Shown here: positions 15,726-23,442 of the stretch, one piece after another
How the letters are laid out: the number at the start of each line of letters is the position of its first letter
Numbering within the stretch: the stretch's first letter is position 1
Assembly (NCBI GenBank): GCA_964527265.1
Contig: CAZGOM010000002.1
Coordinates: 31,389 to 95,388 of the forward strand
Reading direction: 5' to 3'
From: CAZGOM01 sp964527265
GTDB taxonomy: Bacteria > Planctomycetota > Phycisphaerae > Phycisphaerales > Phycisphaeraceae
DNA length: 64,000 nt
Program-made: the position numbers and the translations under genes
Notes under the pieces: model-generated
The model's database searches: none
Seen by the model: only the letters and a program-made list of their open reading frames with translations
Told to the model about the DNA's origin: nothing

Positions 15726-16556
15726 TTAAGGCGTCTGGGCGGGGATATGGGCTTTTTGATTGAGAGAGTGAAGGAGAGCAGGCCAGTTGGCGGCGTTTGT
15801 GAGGCGTTGTTGGATTTCTTCGGCCGTATTGGCCTGGGGAGCATCGGGGTCGGTGGTAAGAACGCAGATGCCCAGGCGAGCGCGTTGGACGGGGTCTCGG
15901 GGGAGGATATACGCGGCGTAGAGAGAGCCGTCGGGGCGGGAGATGAAGCCAAACTCCGTATGTTCAAGATAGGTGTAGGCGCTGGGTGGAGTGATGACGC
16001 CGGCGAGGAGGGTTTGCGAGGAAGCGCGTGATGTTTTGGGATTCAGGAGGCGTGCAATGTCTTGGACCTGGAAGTACATCGCCAGGTCTGGGGGGTAGGG
16101 GCGGTGGGTGAGTTTGGGGGTGATGTTGGCGGGGGTAAGGAGCCAGAGGGTGTTGTGAGTGATGGCGGTGAGGCTGACGGTGAGGGCGAAGAGAAGGATG
16201 AGGGACCCGGAAAGGATGATTGTCCAGCGGGTTTTCCAGCGGAGGATGGGTGACGCTGGAGGGCGAAAAGCGGAGTAGAGCCAAGCGAAAAAGAAATGGG
16301 CGAGAAGGGCGAGCATCAGAAATGTGATGAGGAAAGCGGCGATACCGTCGAGATCGAGGGTGATGCGAGGCCACGTGCTAATAGGAAAGATGAGCCAGCC
16401 GAGGAGGAGTTTGTTGATGAGCGTTTTTTGTGTGGGGTTGGCCGAGATGGCGGAAACAACGATGCCGATCAGAAGGAAGAGAACGGCAATGACCACCATG
16501 ATCTGCGTGACCGAAGGGGAGCGATCGGGCGGATTGGATGGGGTGAGGGTGGGCAT
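15726..16556 (-). CDS. Family A membrane protein, third copy
   Basis: Uncharacterised integral membrane protein, 276 aa. Hydrophobic segments lie at about residues 17-38, 60-100 and 112-132, then a ~130-residue soluble part. Signature shared with the two other family A copies: a GWLxxP loop (LLLGWLIFPISTWPRI), and in the soluble part FGFISRPDGSLYAAYILPRD followed by QRARLGICVLTTD. The ending NWPALLHSLNQKAH parallels QWPQLLKTLQQQAR in copy 2. Start at 16556, 34 bp after the B copy. The PL8 gene starts 13 bp downstream. Function unknown; the conserved soluble domain suggests a sensor or assembly partner of the family B proteins. Confidence 0.8.
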   Translation of the reverse strand: MPTLTPSNPPDRSPSVTQIMVVIAVLFLLIGIVVSAISANPTQKTLINKLLLGWLIFPISTWPRITLDLDGIAAFLITFLMLALLAHFFFAWLYSAFRPPASPILRWKTRWTIILSGSLILLFALTVSLTAITHNTLWLLTPANITPKLTHRPYPPDLAMYFQVQDIARLLNPKTSRASSQTLLAGVITPPSAYTYLEHTEFGFISRPDGSLYAAYILPRDPVQRARLGICVLTTDPDAPQANTAEEIQQRLTNAANWPALLHSLNQKAHIPAQTP

Positions 16557-16590
16557 GGAGGTGATGTGCGGAGGAAGTGGAGGAACACGT

Positions 16591-17301
16591 TTAGAGTGCG
16601 TCTATGAGCTGGCGATTGGAGAATTGGTGGATGCTGCCGTCGGTCATGAGGCAGAAACGGTCATCGTCAAAGAGGTCAGGTTCATAGAGGAGGGCGGAGG
16701 GTGGAGTTGGGGAGTGGGTTTGGGTGCGCAGGGGAATGTAGATGAGAGGTGCGGCATTGGGGTGGGCGCTGGTAAAGGCGTCAGAAGGAAGGTTGAGTTC
16801 GTAGATATTCGCGGGGAATGCTCCGTTGTGGGAAGAGGCGTACTCGAGGAGCCTGGTTTTGAGGGTTTCGAGACGTTCGCGCCGTTTCTGGAGGAGAATC
16901 TGGCGTGGATCGGTGAGTTGATACTGAGCGGAAGCGGCAGCCCGTTCCCAGGCGCCGGGGGTGGTGATGGCGCGTGCGGCGGTGGTCATGCTCATGATGA
17001 CCGCGATGAAGAGGCCCCAGAGGAAGACGAGGCCGAGGGAGCGGAGATAAGTGAGTTTGGGAAGGCGTGGAAAGTCATTGGCGAGGGCATTCCAAGTCCA
17101 TTTGAGGAGAAGGGCCAGCACGAAGGTGAGGACGATGAAGAAAGAGAGCGCTTCGGCGCGGTAGCCGGCTGATTCTTTGAGTTTGAAGGTGAGGGGGTTG
17201 AATGGCATGCCGGCGTGAGCGTGCTGGGTGAGGGAGAGAAGGAGGGCGGTGATGAGAAGGAACCAAAGGATGTTTTTGGTTTGTTTGGGGACAGGAGTCA
17301 T
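16591..17301 (-). CDS. Family B membrane protein with pilin-like soluble domain, second copy
   Basis: 236 aa from the ATG at 17299-17301, which overlaps the stop of the gene before it (ATGA). An upstream in-frame ATG at 17394 would run through that gene and is rejected. Signal peptide ILWFLLITALLLSLTQHAHA, then two further membrane helices around YRAEALSFFIVLTFVLALLL and LGLVFLWGLFIAVIM, separated by a strongly conserved NALANDFPRLPKLTYLRS loop. After TTPGAWER comes a helix LKTRLLEYASSHNGAFP and strands YIPL, LLYEPD and RFCLMTDGSI. This order matches the globular domain of planctomycete pilin-like proteins (helix, FP, Y-x-P, then D-x-x-x-x-x-DG). No prepilin cleavage site is present. Confidence 0.82.
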   Translation of the reverse strand: MTPVPKQTKNILWFLLITALLLSLTQHAHAGMPFNPLTFKLKESAGYRAEALSFFIVLTFVLALLLKWTWNALANDFPRLPKLTYLRSLGLVFLWGLFIAVIMSMTTAARAITTPGAWERAAASAQYQLTDPRQILLQKRRERLETLKTRLLEYASSHNGAFPANIYELNLPSDAFTSAHPNAAPLIYIPLRTQTHSPTPPSALLYEPDLFDDDRFCLMTDGSIHQFSNRQLIDAL

Positions 17302-18215
17302 GGTGTTGCCTCCGGGGCTGACTGCGTGGTCGGGGGCGTGACAGCTTTTTGCTGACGGGCTTGCTGTTGGAGGGTTTTGAGGAGTTGAGGCCATTGTTCT
17401 AGATTCTTGAGGTGTTGATTGGGGTCGTAAGCGTCGGGGGAGGCCATGGAGTCGAGGGTGACGACGATGATGCCGAGGGCGGCACGCTGGGCGGGATCGT
17501 ATGGGCAGGCGTAGCCGGCGTAGAGAGAGCCGTCGGGGCGGGAGATGAAGCCGAACTGGATTTGCTCAAAGTGGCGTGGGAGAAAGATGTCGGGGATTTC
17601 CCAACTCCGTGATGCATGACGAGCCTTTTGAGGGTCGGCGGATTGCTCAAGCCGAGCGATGATCATCTGGGTGGCGTTATTGAATGCGGTTTCAGCGGAC
17701 ATGGGCTTGATGCTGGACTGGAGTATGGGGGAGGCGGGGTTTAGGAGATCGATGAGATTTTGTGTTGCGAGGGCGAGGATGAGGGTGATGAGTGCAATTG
17801 TGGCGCTGAGAGCCATGAGGGAAAAGCGCGTGCGAAGGGGAAACGGTAGGGGTGGATTACCCGGGACGGAGATTTTGCGGAGGACAAAGCGGCCGGCGGT
17901 GAAAAACGCGGGTGCGAGAATGAGGAACATGAATGCGAGGGCGACCAGGTGGCCTGCCGGAGGAAGGTTTGTGCCTGGGTAGGTGAGCCAACCGAGGAGG
18001 AGTTTGGGGGTGAGGCCGAACACGATGGTGTAGAGACTGTCGGGGATGAGCGCGAGAATGATGCAGGTGAAGATCGGGATGGTGAAGACACAGAAGACTA
18101 TTTTGACTCCCAGCGAGGTACGCGGAGATGGATTGCTTAGAGGAGAGGATCCGGACGATGGGGTGAGGTGGAATGAGCGGTGAGGTATTTCCGGGTCTTG
18201 TAGAGGTGCATTCAT
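17298..18215 (-). CDS. Family A membrane protein, second copy
   Basis: 305 aa, uncharacterised. The start at 18215 overlaps the preceding stop (ATGA), and AGGAGG lies 8 nt upstream. Hydrophobic segments at about 34-55, 70-110 and 130-150, with the shared LLLGWLTYPGTNLPP loop. The soluble domain has the conserved FGFISRPDGSLYAGYACPYD and LGIIVVTLD. A Pro/Thr/Gln-rich tail of about 25 residues follows. It is translationally coupled on both sides, which implies fixed stoichiometry with the A and B neighbours. Function unknown. Confidence 0.8.
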   Translation of the reverse strand: MNAPLQDPEIPHRSFHLTPSSGSSPLSNPSPRTSLGVKIVFCVFTIPIFTCIILALIPDSLYTIVFGLTPKLLLGWLTYPGTNLPPAGHLVALAFMFLILAPAFFTAGRFVLRKISVPGNPPLPFPLRTRFSLMALSATIALITLILALATQNLIDLLNPASPILQSSIKPMSAETAFNNATQMIIARLEQSADPQKARHASRSWEIPDIFLPRHFEQIQFGFISRPDGSLYAGYACPYDPAQRAALGIIVVTLDSMASPDAYDPNQHLKNLEQWPQLLKTLQQQARQQKAVTPPTTQSAPEATP

Positions 18216-19051
18216 GGGCGGGCCTCCTGCGCGGTGGACGGCTGAGTGGCGGGAGGCTGGGCGTTGGCCTGGGTTTGGAGTGCCTCGAAGATGGCGGGCC
18301 AGGCATTGGCGGGGAGGGATTTGGTTTCCGTTGCAGTGGAGATGGTGATGCCGTGGCGGAGACGGAGGTCGGGATCGCGGGGGCGAGAGACATAGGCATA
18401 GACGTCGCCGGTTGGGGTCAGGACATATGCCGCTTCGATATGCGCGAGATGGTCGAGGGAGCGTGAGTCGAGGGTGAAGGCATTGGGTTCATACAGGCGC
18501 CGGTAGTGGTCGGGAAGGCGAGAGGCCTGGAGGTGTGAGGCGTAGTAAGCTGAGTAATCGAGGGCTGATTGCGGGGCAAGGGGATGGCGGAAGGCGGGGT
18601 TGATGTAGTTTTTTTTGCGTGTGATAAGCCAGCCGACCTGATGGAAGACCATGCCAAGCGACATGGAGAAGATAAGGGTGAGGGTGAGGGCAGTGGTGAT
18701 TAGAAAGGTCCACTTGAAACGCCAGGGTGCGGGGTGTTTTTCAGTGGAGGGGGCGAGCCATTTGAAGAGCCAGTGGCAGCCGACAGTGAAGAGAACGAGG
18801 GTGGCGAGGAAGACCAGGATGGCCATCGTATTGAATGGGAGCTGCGGGAAGACGCGAAGGGGATACGTGAGCCAGCCGAAGAGGAACCAGAGAGCGGATT
18901 TGGCGAGTGCGGAGGTGGTGGATTCGCCGCTCCAGCGGTTGGGCTGAGCGAGCATGATGAGGAGGAAAAAAACGAGGGCACCAACGGCGGGAATGGCGAG
19001 GAAAAGGGTGATGCGTCGTTTGGCGATAAATGGGTCTTGCGGTGAGTTCAT
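18212..19051 (-). CDS. Family A membrane protein, first copy
   Basis: 279 aa, uncharacterised and the most diverged A member. Hydrophobic segments at about 13-35, 47-65, 75-95 and 112-130; the loop FLFGWLTYPLRVFPQLP keeps the GWLTYP motif. The soluble part has EAAYVLTPTGDVYAYVSRPRDPDLRLRHGI in place of the FGFISRPDGS form, so the core aromatic/Asp-Gly pattern survives while the Phe-Gly-Phe start is lost. The C-terminus is Gln/Pro/Ala-rich. Its start overlaps the stop of the first B gene and its stop overlaps the start of the second A gene. Confidence 0.78.
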   Translation of the reverse strand: MNSPQDPFIAKRRITLFLAIPAVGALVFFLLIMLAQPNRWSGESTTSALAKSALWFLFGWLTYPLRVFPQLPFNTMAILVFLATLVLFTVGCHWLFKWLAPSTEKHPAPWRFKWTFLITTALTLTLIFSMSLGMVFHQVGWLITRKKNYINPAFRHPLAPQSALDYSAYYASHLQASRLPDHYRRLYEPNAFTLDSRSLDHLAHIEAAYVLTPTGDVYAYVSRPRDPDLRLRHGITISTATETKSLPANAWPAIFEALQTQANAQPPATQPSTAQEARP

Positions 19052-19773
19052 GGCGCGGCCTCCGGCTGTGTGCTGGGGCGGTGGGCGTAGCGCGTGTCTT
19101 CGGCGAGGCGTTGAGCCATACCGCCGAGGTTGAGTTTGAGGATCTGACCATCAGTGAGGATGCAAAAGCGGTCATCGTTGTAGATATCCGGCTCGTAAAG
19201 CAGAACCAGGGGTTTTGATTGCGGGTAGGAGCGGCCTGGAAAGTAGATGTATTGAATGTCCAGGTCGTCGGCGATCCTGGCTTGTTTTTCAGAGATTGGG
19301 AGCTGGCCCAGATGGCTGGGGAACTGGTTGTTGTGGGATTTTGCGTAGGCGATGAGTGCGTCGGACAGAGCTTGAAGACGCTTTTGGCGGTCGGTGTCTT
19401 TTTGCTTGAGGGGGTCGGTGAGTTGGTATTGGAGGCCGGAAGGGGTGCGTTCCCAAGCGCCAGGGGTCATGAGTTCGCGGGCGGCGGTGGTCATGTTGAG
19501 GATGAGGGAGAGAAAGAGGGCCCAGAGGAGGGTGAGGGCGAAGGCGCGGAAATAGGTGAGGTTTGGGAGTCGAGGGAAGTCTTTAGCGAGGGCATTCCAG
19601 AGCCATTGGATGAGCAGGGCAGAAAGGAGGGTGATGGCGAGGAAAAAGGAGAGAGCTTCGATGCGGTAAGTGACGAGGGTGTCGAGCTTAAGTGTGATGG
19701 GGCCGGGACCCATACCGGCGTAAGCCGGGGTGGTGAGAAGGAGGAGGGTGAGAATGAGGAGACGTGGAGTCAT
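19048..19773 (-). CDS. Family B membrane protein with pilin-like soluble domain, first copy
   Basis: 241 aa; first gene of the membrane operon. Signal peptide MTPRLLILTLLLLTTPAYAG, two inner membrane helices flanking NALAKDFPRLPNLTYFRA, then MTTAARELMTPGAWER. The soluble part runs LQALSDALIAYAKSHNNQFP, YIYFPG, LLYEPD and DRFCILTDGQI. The membrane part is about 60% identical by eye to the second B copy. An actata element on the + strand at 19804-19809 gives TATAGT on the minus strand about 30 bp before the start and may be the -10 box of the operon. The function is unknown; proteins of this pattern recur in planctomycetes as uncharacterised membrane proteins, as far as I recall. Confidence 0.82.
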   Translation of the reverse strand: MTPRLLILTLLLLTTPAYAGMGPGPITLKLDTLVTYRIEALSFFLAITLLSALLIQWLWNALAKDFPRLPNLTYFRAFALTLLWALFLSLILNMTTAARELMTPGAWERTPSGLQYQLTDPLKQKDTDRQKRLQALSDALIAYAKSHNNQFPSHLGQLPISEKQARIADDLDIQYIYFPGRSYPQSKPLVLLYEPDIYNDDRFCILTDGQILKLNLGGMAQRLAEDTRYAHRPSTQPEAAP

Positions 19774-20185
19774 GAAGTGGCCCAGAATGAAGGATACCTT
19801 GTATGACTATACGTGAGTTGTCTGGCGAGGTTCGGTATGGGCGGTACGGGCAATGAGGAAATTGTCAGGAGATGGGCGGCTTATGACGGGCTGGGTGGGG
19901 ACCATTGCCGTCGGACAATCATACCGGTGACCTACGCGGGAGATCGCCGTCCATGGGTCATGCTGGCGAGTGGGTCAGGCTTTCCAGAGGCGTAAAAGAT
20001 CGCTGACAAGTGCAGTGGAGCCTGGAAACACGTCCTGACCATCGATTTGACCGATGGAGCGGATTGTTTTGCAAATACTGTGGACAAGGCCAATGGGTTT
20101 GTTACGATCACGTGAACCGGTTCATTTCTTGGGGTATTAGCCGGTAGCCGCCACGACGCAGCACCTTTGAAATGGAGAATTAATC
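19774..20185. other. 412-bp gap: divergent promoters, no gene
   Basis: No open frame with credible start or codon use. It must hold the promoter for the membrane operon (TATAGT on the minus strand at 19804-19809) and for the pilin-like gene. A small CCATCG/CGATGG hairpin (20039-20057) and an ACCGG/CCGGT pair (about 20116-20145) precede the pilin-like gene. Confidence 0.5.
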
Positions 20186-21001
20186 ATGTTGGCACGGACT
20201 TGTACTGGCCGCGAGGCGAAGGCATTTACGCTTGTTGAGCTTTTGGTTGTCATTGCGATTATCGGTTTGTTGATTTCAATCTTGCTTCCGTCGCTGGGGG
20301 CAGCGCGGGAGTCGGCGCGCAAAGTGGCGTGCGGTTCGATTCAGCGTCAGTGGGGGTTGGCCGTGACGGCGTATGACTATGACTATCGGGCGTTGCCGCC
20401 GGGTCGATTCAATGTGCTGACTTTTATCGGATCATCGGCCTCCAATATAGGGCCGCGATCATTGAACATTGTGCTGCGTGATGATTACAACGTGCCTGAG
20501 AGCATGATTAAATGTCCGTCATTTATCGGTTGGTCGGCCGGGCAGTACACGGCAAGCAAATGGAATACCAACAACATAGGGGGGACGGCGGCGTTGACGT
20601 ACTGGTGGGTGATGGGGGATGGCGGGCGCGGGGTTTCGACGGCGCATATCACTGTGAATGGAAAGGATTTAGGATGGCAGAAGTCGACGTTCCCGGAATG
20701 GGCGAGCGGTTTTTATCCGCTGCCGTCACTGCTGAAGGGGATGCAGTTGAAGGCGGATGAGCATTTTTTGATGTTTGATGTGGCGTATTACACGCCGTAC
20801 TACACGACTTCACCGGATACGGCGAACCATCGTAGGAACGATGGGCGGCCGGATGGAGCGAATACGCTGTTTGCCGATGGGCATGTGGAATATCTGCCGG
20901 TGAAGATCGGTGAATCGTGGGAGGTGATCAACGGATGGCATTACTGGTCGCCGCGGATGGGGAAGCCTGCGGCAGCGAACACGATGCTGAACTATCCGTG
21001 A
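20186..21001 (+). CDS. Prepilin-like protein with H-X9-DG type C-terminus
   Basis: 271 aa, of the type IV pilin-like family very abundant in planctomycetes. GGAG lies 9 nt before the ATG. A 13-residue leader ends before the methylation/cleavage site KA/FTLVELLVVIAIIGLLISIL, followed by LPSLGAARESARKVACGSIQ. The C-terminus has the typical NTLFADGHVEYLPVK. The body is Tyr/Gly/Trp-rich. Members are presumed to be processed by prepilin peptidase and to sit in the inner membrane with the globular part in the periplasm, but their role is not established. It is not in a pilus operon; neighbours are the divergent membrane operon and a convergent Uma2 gene. Confidence 0.88.
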   Translation: MLARTCTGREAKAFTLVELLVVIAIIGLLISILLPSLGAARESARKVACGSIQRQWGLAVTAYDYDYRALPPGRFNVLTFIGSSASNIGPRSLNIVLRDDYNVPESMIKCPSFIGWSAGQYTASKWNTNNIGGTAALTYWWVMGDGGRGVSTAHITVNGKDLGWQKSTFPEWASGFYPLPSLLKGMQLKADEHFLMFDVAYYTPYYTTSPDTANHRRNDGRPDGANTLFADGHVEYLPVKIGESWEVINGWHYWSPRMGKPAAANTMLNYP

Positions 21002-21007
21002 TCAGGC

Positions 21008-21568
21008 TCAGGCGTCGAGCGGAGGGAAGAGATCGTCCACATTCGCGGTGAAGCCTGGGAAGAGGTCGGCGTCATCGATTTTATCGGCGGCGCGCAGGAC
21101 ACGTGGGTGGTTGTTTTTGCGGTGGATGGTGATGGTCCGCCGGTTGAGGTTGACGACCCAAACATGGAGGGCGCCGGTGTCCAGCCATTTTTGGATCTTG
21201 TCGTCGACTTCGACGGCGCGATCATGGGGGGAGAGGACTTCGACGGCAAGATCTGGAGCGCCGGGGAAGAAGCCTTTGGGAAAAGGCGAGGGAATTCTGG
21301 CTTTAGAAACATAGGCAAAGTCCGGGGCCAGGACAGTGTCAGGGTCTGTCTGGATAAGAAAGCCGGTTTCTGCGGCGAATGCCTCGCCCAAGTTTTGATC
21401 AATGATGTAATTGGAAAGGATTCTTGTGATTCGAATGACGCATCGGCCATGCGGGCTGCCACTGGGCGTCATGGTGGTGAGTTCCCCTCGGATGAGTTCA
21501 TGGCGCAACCCGTCTTGAAGTTCCAGTAGATCTTCCGCAGTCATCAGGGTGTTGGGAGATTGGGCCAT
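21008..21568 (-). CDS. Uma2-family (DUF820) restriction-endonuclease-fold protein
   Basis: 186 aa, PD-(D/E)xK-type fold protein of the Uma2 family, common in many copies in cyanobacteria and planctomycetes, with unknown function. Diagnostic segments: EDLLELQDGLRHELIRGELTTM, a GSPHGRCVIRIT helix, VLAPDFAYV with the active-site Asp, and APDLAVEVLSPHDR with the second Asp/Glu pair. A trailing KWLDTGALHVWVVNLNRRTI strand closes the fold. No transposon or toxin-antitoxin partner is visible. The gene ends 7 bp from the convergent pilin-like gene, with no terminator between. Confidence 0.9.
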   Translation of the reverse strand: MAQSPNTLMTAEDLLELQDGLRHELIRGELTTMTPSGSPHGRCVIRITRILSNYIIDQNLGEAFAAETGFLIQTDPDTVLAPDFAYVSKARIPSPFPKGFFPGAPDLAVEVLSPHDRAVEVDDKIQKWLDTGALHVWVVNLNRRTITIHRKNNHPRVLRAADKIDDADLFPGFTANVDDLFPPLDA

Positions 21569-21648
21569 GGCTTGATTACTTATGAGGCTTTGGTGCTAAG
21601 GACATTGTAGGGGGGGGATGAGGATTGGTAGAGGGAAGCACGGTCAAG

Positions 21649-21856
21649 CAGGGCAATCGCATTTGAAGTATTCGATGGCCCACGCATTCGGGTTGCCGGG
21701 TTGTCGCGTTGCCGGGGGGCTTCGAAAACGTCAATACCCTCCACGGTGAATGCCATTTTGATAAATGGACATGCCTTGCGGCCACGTATTGACGCCCGTC
21801 AACGCACAGCCCAACAACCCGGATGCATGGGATATTCGTCAAATGCAATGGCCCTG
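21649..21856. mobile_element. 208-bp fold-back element flanked by a 10-bp direct repeat
   Basis: The ends are CAGGGC (21649-21654) and GCCCTG (21851-21856). Left arm 21649-21711 pairs imperfectly with right arm 21800-21856. Inside are two nested pairs: CGTCAATA (21729-21736) with TATTGACG (21787-21794), and CCATTT-TGAT-AAATGG (21753-21768). The 10-bp CACGGTCAAG occurs directly outside both ends (21639-21648 and 21857-21866) and looks like a target-site duplication. It carries no credible gene. It lies immediately after the cyclase stop codon, which is within the right copy of the direct repeat. Confidence 0.7.
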
Positions 21857-21861
21857 CACGG

Positions 21862-23253
21862 TCAAGGGGTTTCTGGTTTGGCGGCCTGAATGGTGAGGGA
21901 GTGGAAGGTGGTTGAGCCGCGGCAGACGCCCAGGCCGAGAGAGGCATTGGCGGGGAGCGTCCAGACTGGGTTGGAGAGGTTGGCAGAGTCTGTTTCGGTA
22001 CGGAAGACTTCAGATCCGTCGAGGGTGAGGATGATTTTATCTTTGCGGACTTTAAGGACGGCGGTGTATTTCCGGCTGGTTTCGATGGTGATGCCGGAGC
22101 GGGAGGGGGAATCAGAGAGCGGGCGTTTGCTGATGGTGTTGATCCAGACCCATTGCTTATAGACGTCGTTGTCGCGGGTCCAGGCGCCGATTTCAAGGGC
22201 GGCCTGGTTTGAGCCGTTGGTGAAGATGAGGGTGATGGGTTTGGTGCCGGAGTGGCGCGTGAAGGTGGTGGTGATGTCGTATTCGGGGGGAAGCTCAGAG
22301 GCGGGGACGGGGATGGCGATGCGAGCGAGGGATTCAGGCGGGGTGTTTTCACCGTTGGGATCGGCCATGGCGACGGTGAGGTCGCCGGAAGAAGTCCATT
22401 TCCATTCTCCCAGCACGGTGTCGCGTGCAGGATCGATGAGATCCAAGAGGTTGACTTTGGCGAAAGGTTTTTGCGGGTCGAGTCTGAGAGTGGGGCTTGG
22501 GGTGGTTGGGACAGCGGGGGCGGGTGAGGAGGCTGGTTTGGACTTGGCTGGGAGACTAAGGAAGAAATAGATGCCAAGGCCGGCGAGGAGGATGATGGGG
22601 AAGAAGATGATGGAGGCGAGTTCAAGACGGGAAGCGGGTTTGCGGCCAGCGGGGATTTCAGGGTTGGCGGGGAAAGCGGAGGGGGTCGGGTGAGGGGTTT
22701 CGGTGGGAGCGGGAATGGAGGCGGGGAGGTTCTGGGTGGTGTGGAGGAGGACGGCGGGGACGGGGTCCTTGATGTTTTTGAGTTGGCGGGGGCCGATGAA
22801 GGTGGCGTAGAGGGTGGTGCGGCTTTTGATGATGTCAAAGCCGGATTGGGAGATGCAGAGGGTGTCGGGAAGGGCTTCGGCCATGAGGCGGGCAGCGATA
22901 TTGACGCCTTCACCCATGACGTCATCGCCCTGGAACATGACGTCGCCGAGGTGGATGCCGATGCGGTGTTCCAGGCGCTCTTCAGGTGGGAGGGTTTTGG
23001 TGGTGTCCTCAAGACTTTGGAGCATGGCGGTGGCGGTTTTGACGGCGGCATCGAGGGACGTGAAGAACATGAGGAGGCCGTCGCCGGTGTTTTTGATGAC
23101 TTTGCCGGAATGCTGGTTGCAGAGGGCGGTGAAGACGGCGAGATCGCGCTTGACGAGGGAGATGGTTTTCTCTTCTTCGAGCTGGATGCGGGTGGTGTAG
23201 CCGACGACATCGGTGAAGACGATGGCGGCGAGAATGCGCTGGGAGTCGGACAT
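21862..23253 (-). CDS. Membrane-anchored class III adenylate/guanylate cyclase (copy 2)
   Basis: 463 aa, same architecture as the copy at 12202: cyclase domain with D15 in IVFTDVVGY, D58 in KNTGDGLLMFF, HLGDVMFQ and VNIAARLMAEA; one transmembrane helix at about 205-227 (LASIIFFPIILLAGLGIYFF); a Pro/Lys/Ser-rich linker; and a ~180-aa C-terminal beta-rich domain (PPEYDITTTFTR, AVLKVRKDKIILTLDGSEV). It is more than half identical to copy 1 in the cyclase domain by eye. Its stop codon lies in the 10-bp repeat that bounds the fold-back element. TATAAT is at 23354-23359 on the same strand, 100 bp upstream. The gene is divergent from argH. Confidence 0.9.
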   Translation of the reverse strand: MSDSQRILAAIVFTDVVGYTTRIQLEEEKTISLVKRDLAVFTALCNQHSGKVIKNTGDGLLMFFTSLDAAVKTATAMLQSLEDTTKTLPPEERLEHRIGIHLGDVMFQGDDVMGEGVNIAARLMAEALPDTLCISQSGFDIIKSRTTLYATFIGPRQLKNIKDPVPAVLLHTTQNLPASIPAPTETPHPTPSAFPANPEIPAGRKPASRLELASIIFFPIILLAGLGIYFFLSLPAKSKPASSPAPAVPTTPSPTLRLDPQKPFAKVNLLDLIDPARDTVLGEWKWTSSGDLTVAMADPNGENTPPESLARIAIPVPASELPPEYDITTTFTRHSGTKPITLIFTNGSNQAALEIGAWTRDNDVYKQWVWINTISKRPLSDSPSRSGITIETSRKYTAVLKVRKDKIILTLDGSEVFRTETDSANLSNPVWTLPANASLGLGVCRGSTTFHSLTIQAAKPETP

Positions 23254-23353
23254 GTAGGGGGTTCCGGCGTGTATTTATGATTTGAAATTGACGATTAATG
23301 ATTTTGCGGAATGAAGACCAACGATGGGTGGGGTTGATGATGGAATGATGAGG

Positions 23354-23359
23354 ATTATA
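23354..23359 (-). promoter_or_regulatory. -10 box candidate of cyclase copy 2
   Basis: The minus strand has CTATAATCC about 100 bp before the start codon. No matching -35 is clear. Confidence 0.35.
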
Positions 23360-23442
23360 GAGAGGGCGTGGGCAGAGGCGTTGGGGTAATATGGGCGGTC
23401 GCGTGTGCCGGTGAACTCCCAACGAAACTGTGAGCCTGTTTT

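Noticed and set aside
19813..19995. 60-codon frame in the divergent gap
   Set aside because: No SD, atypical composition, and it overlaps the promoter region of the membrane operon.
21649..21856. Integron attC site
   Set aside because: No RYYYAAC/GTTRRRY core sites at the ends, and a 10-bp target duplication argues for transposition.
21576..23210. Long minus-strand frame of Ser/Pro-rich sequence over cyclase copy 2
   Set aside because: It is in a different frame from the clear cyclase and has extreme Ser/Pro bias with no motif.
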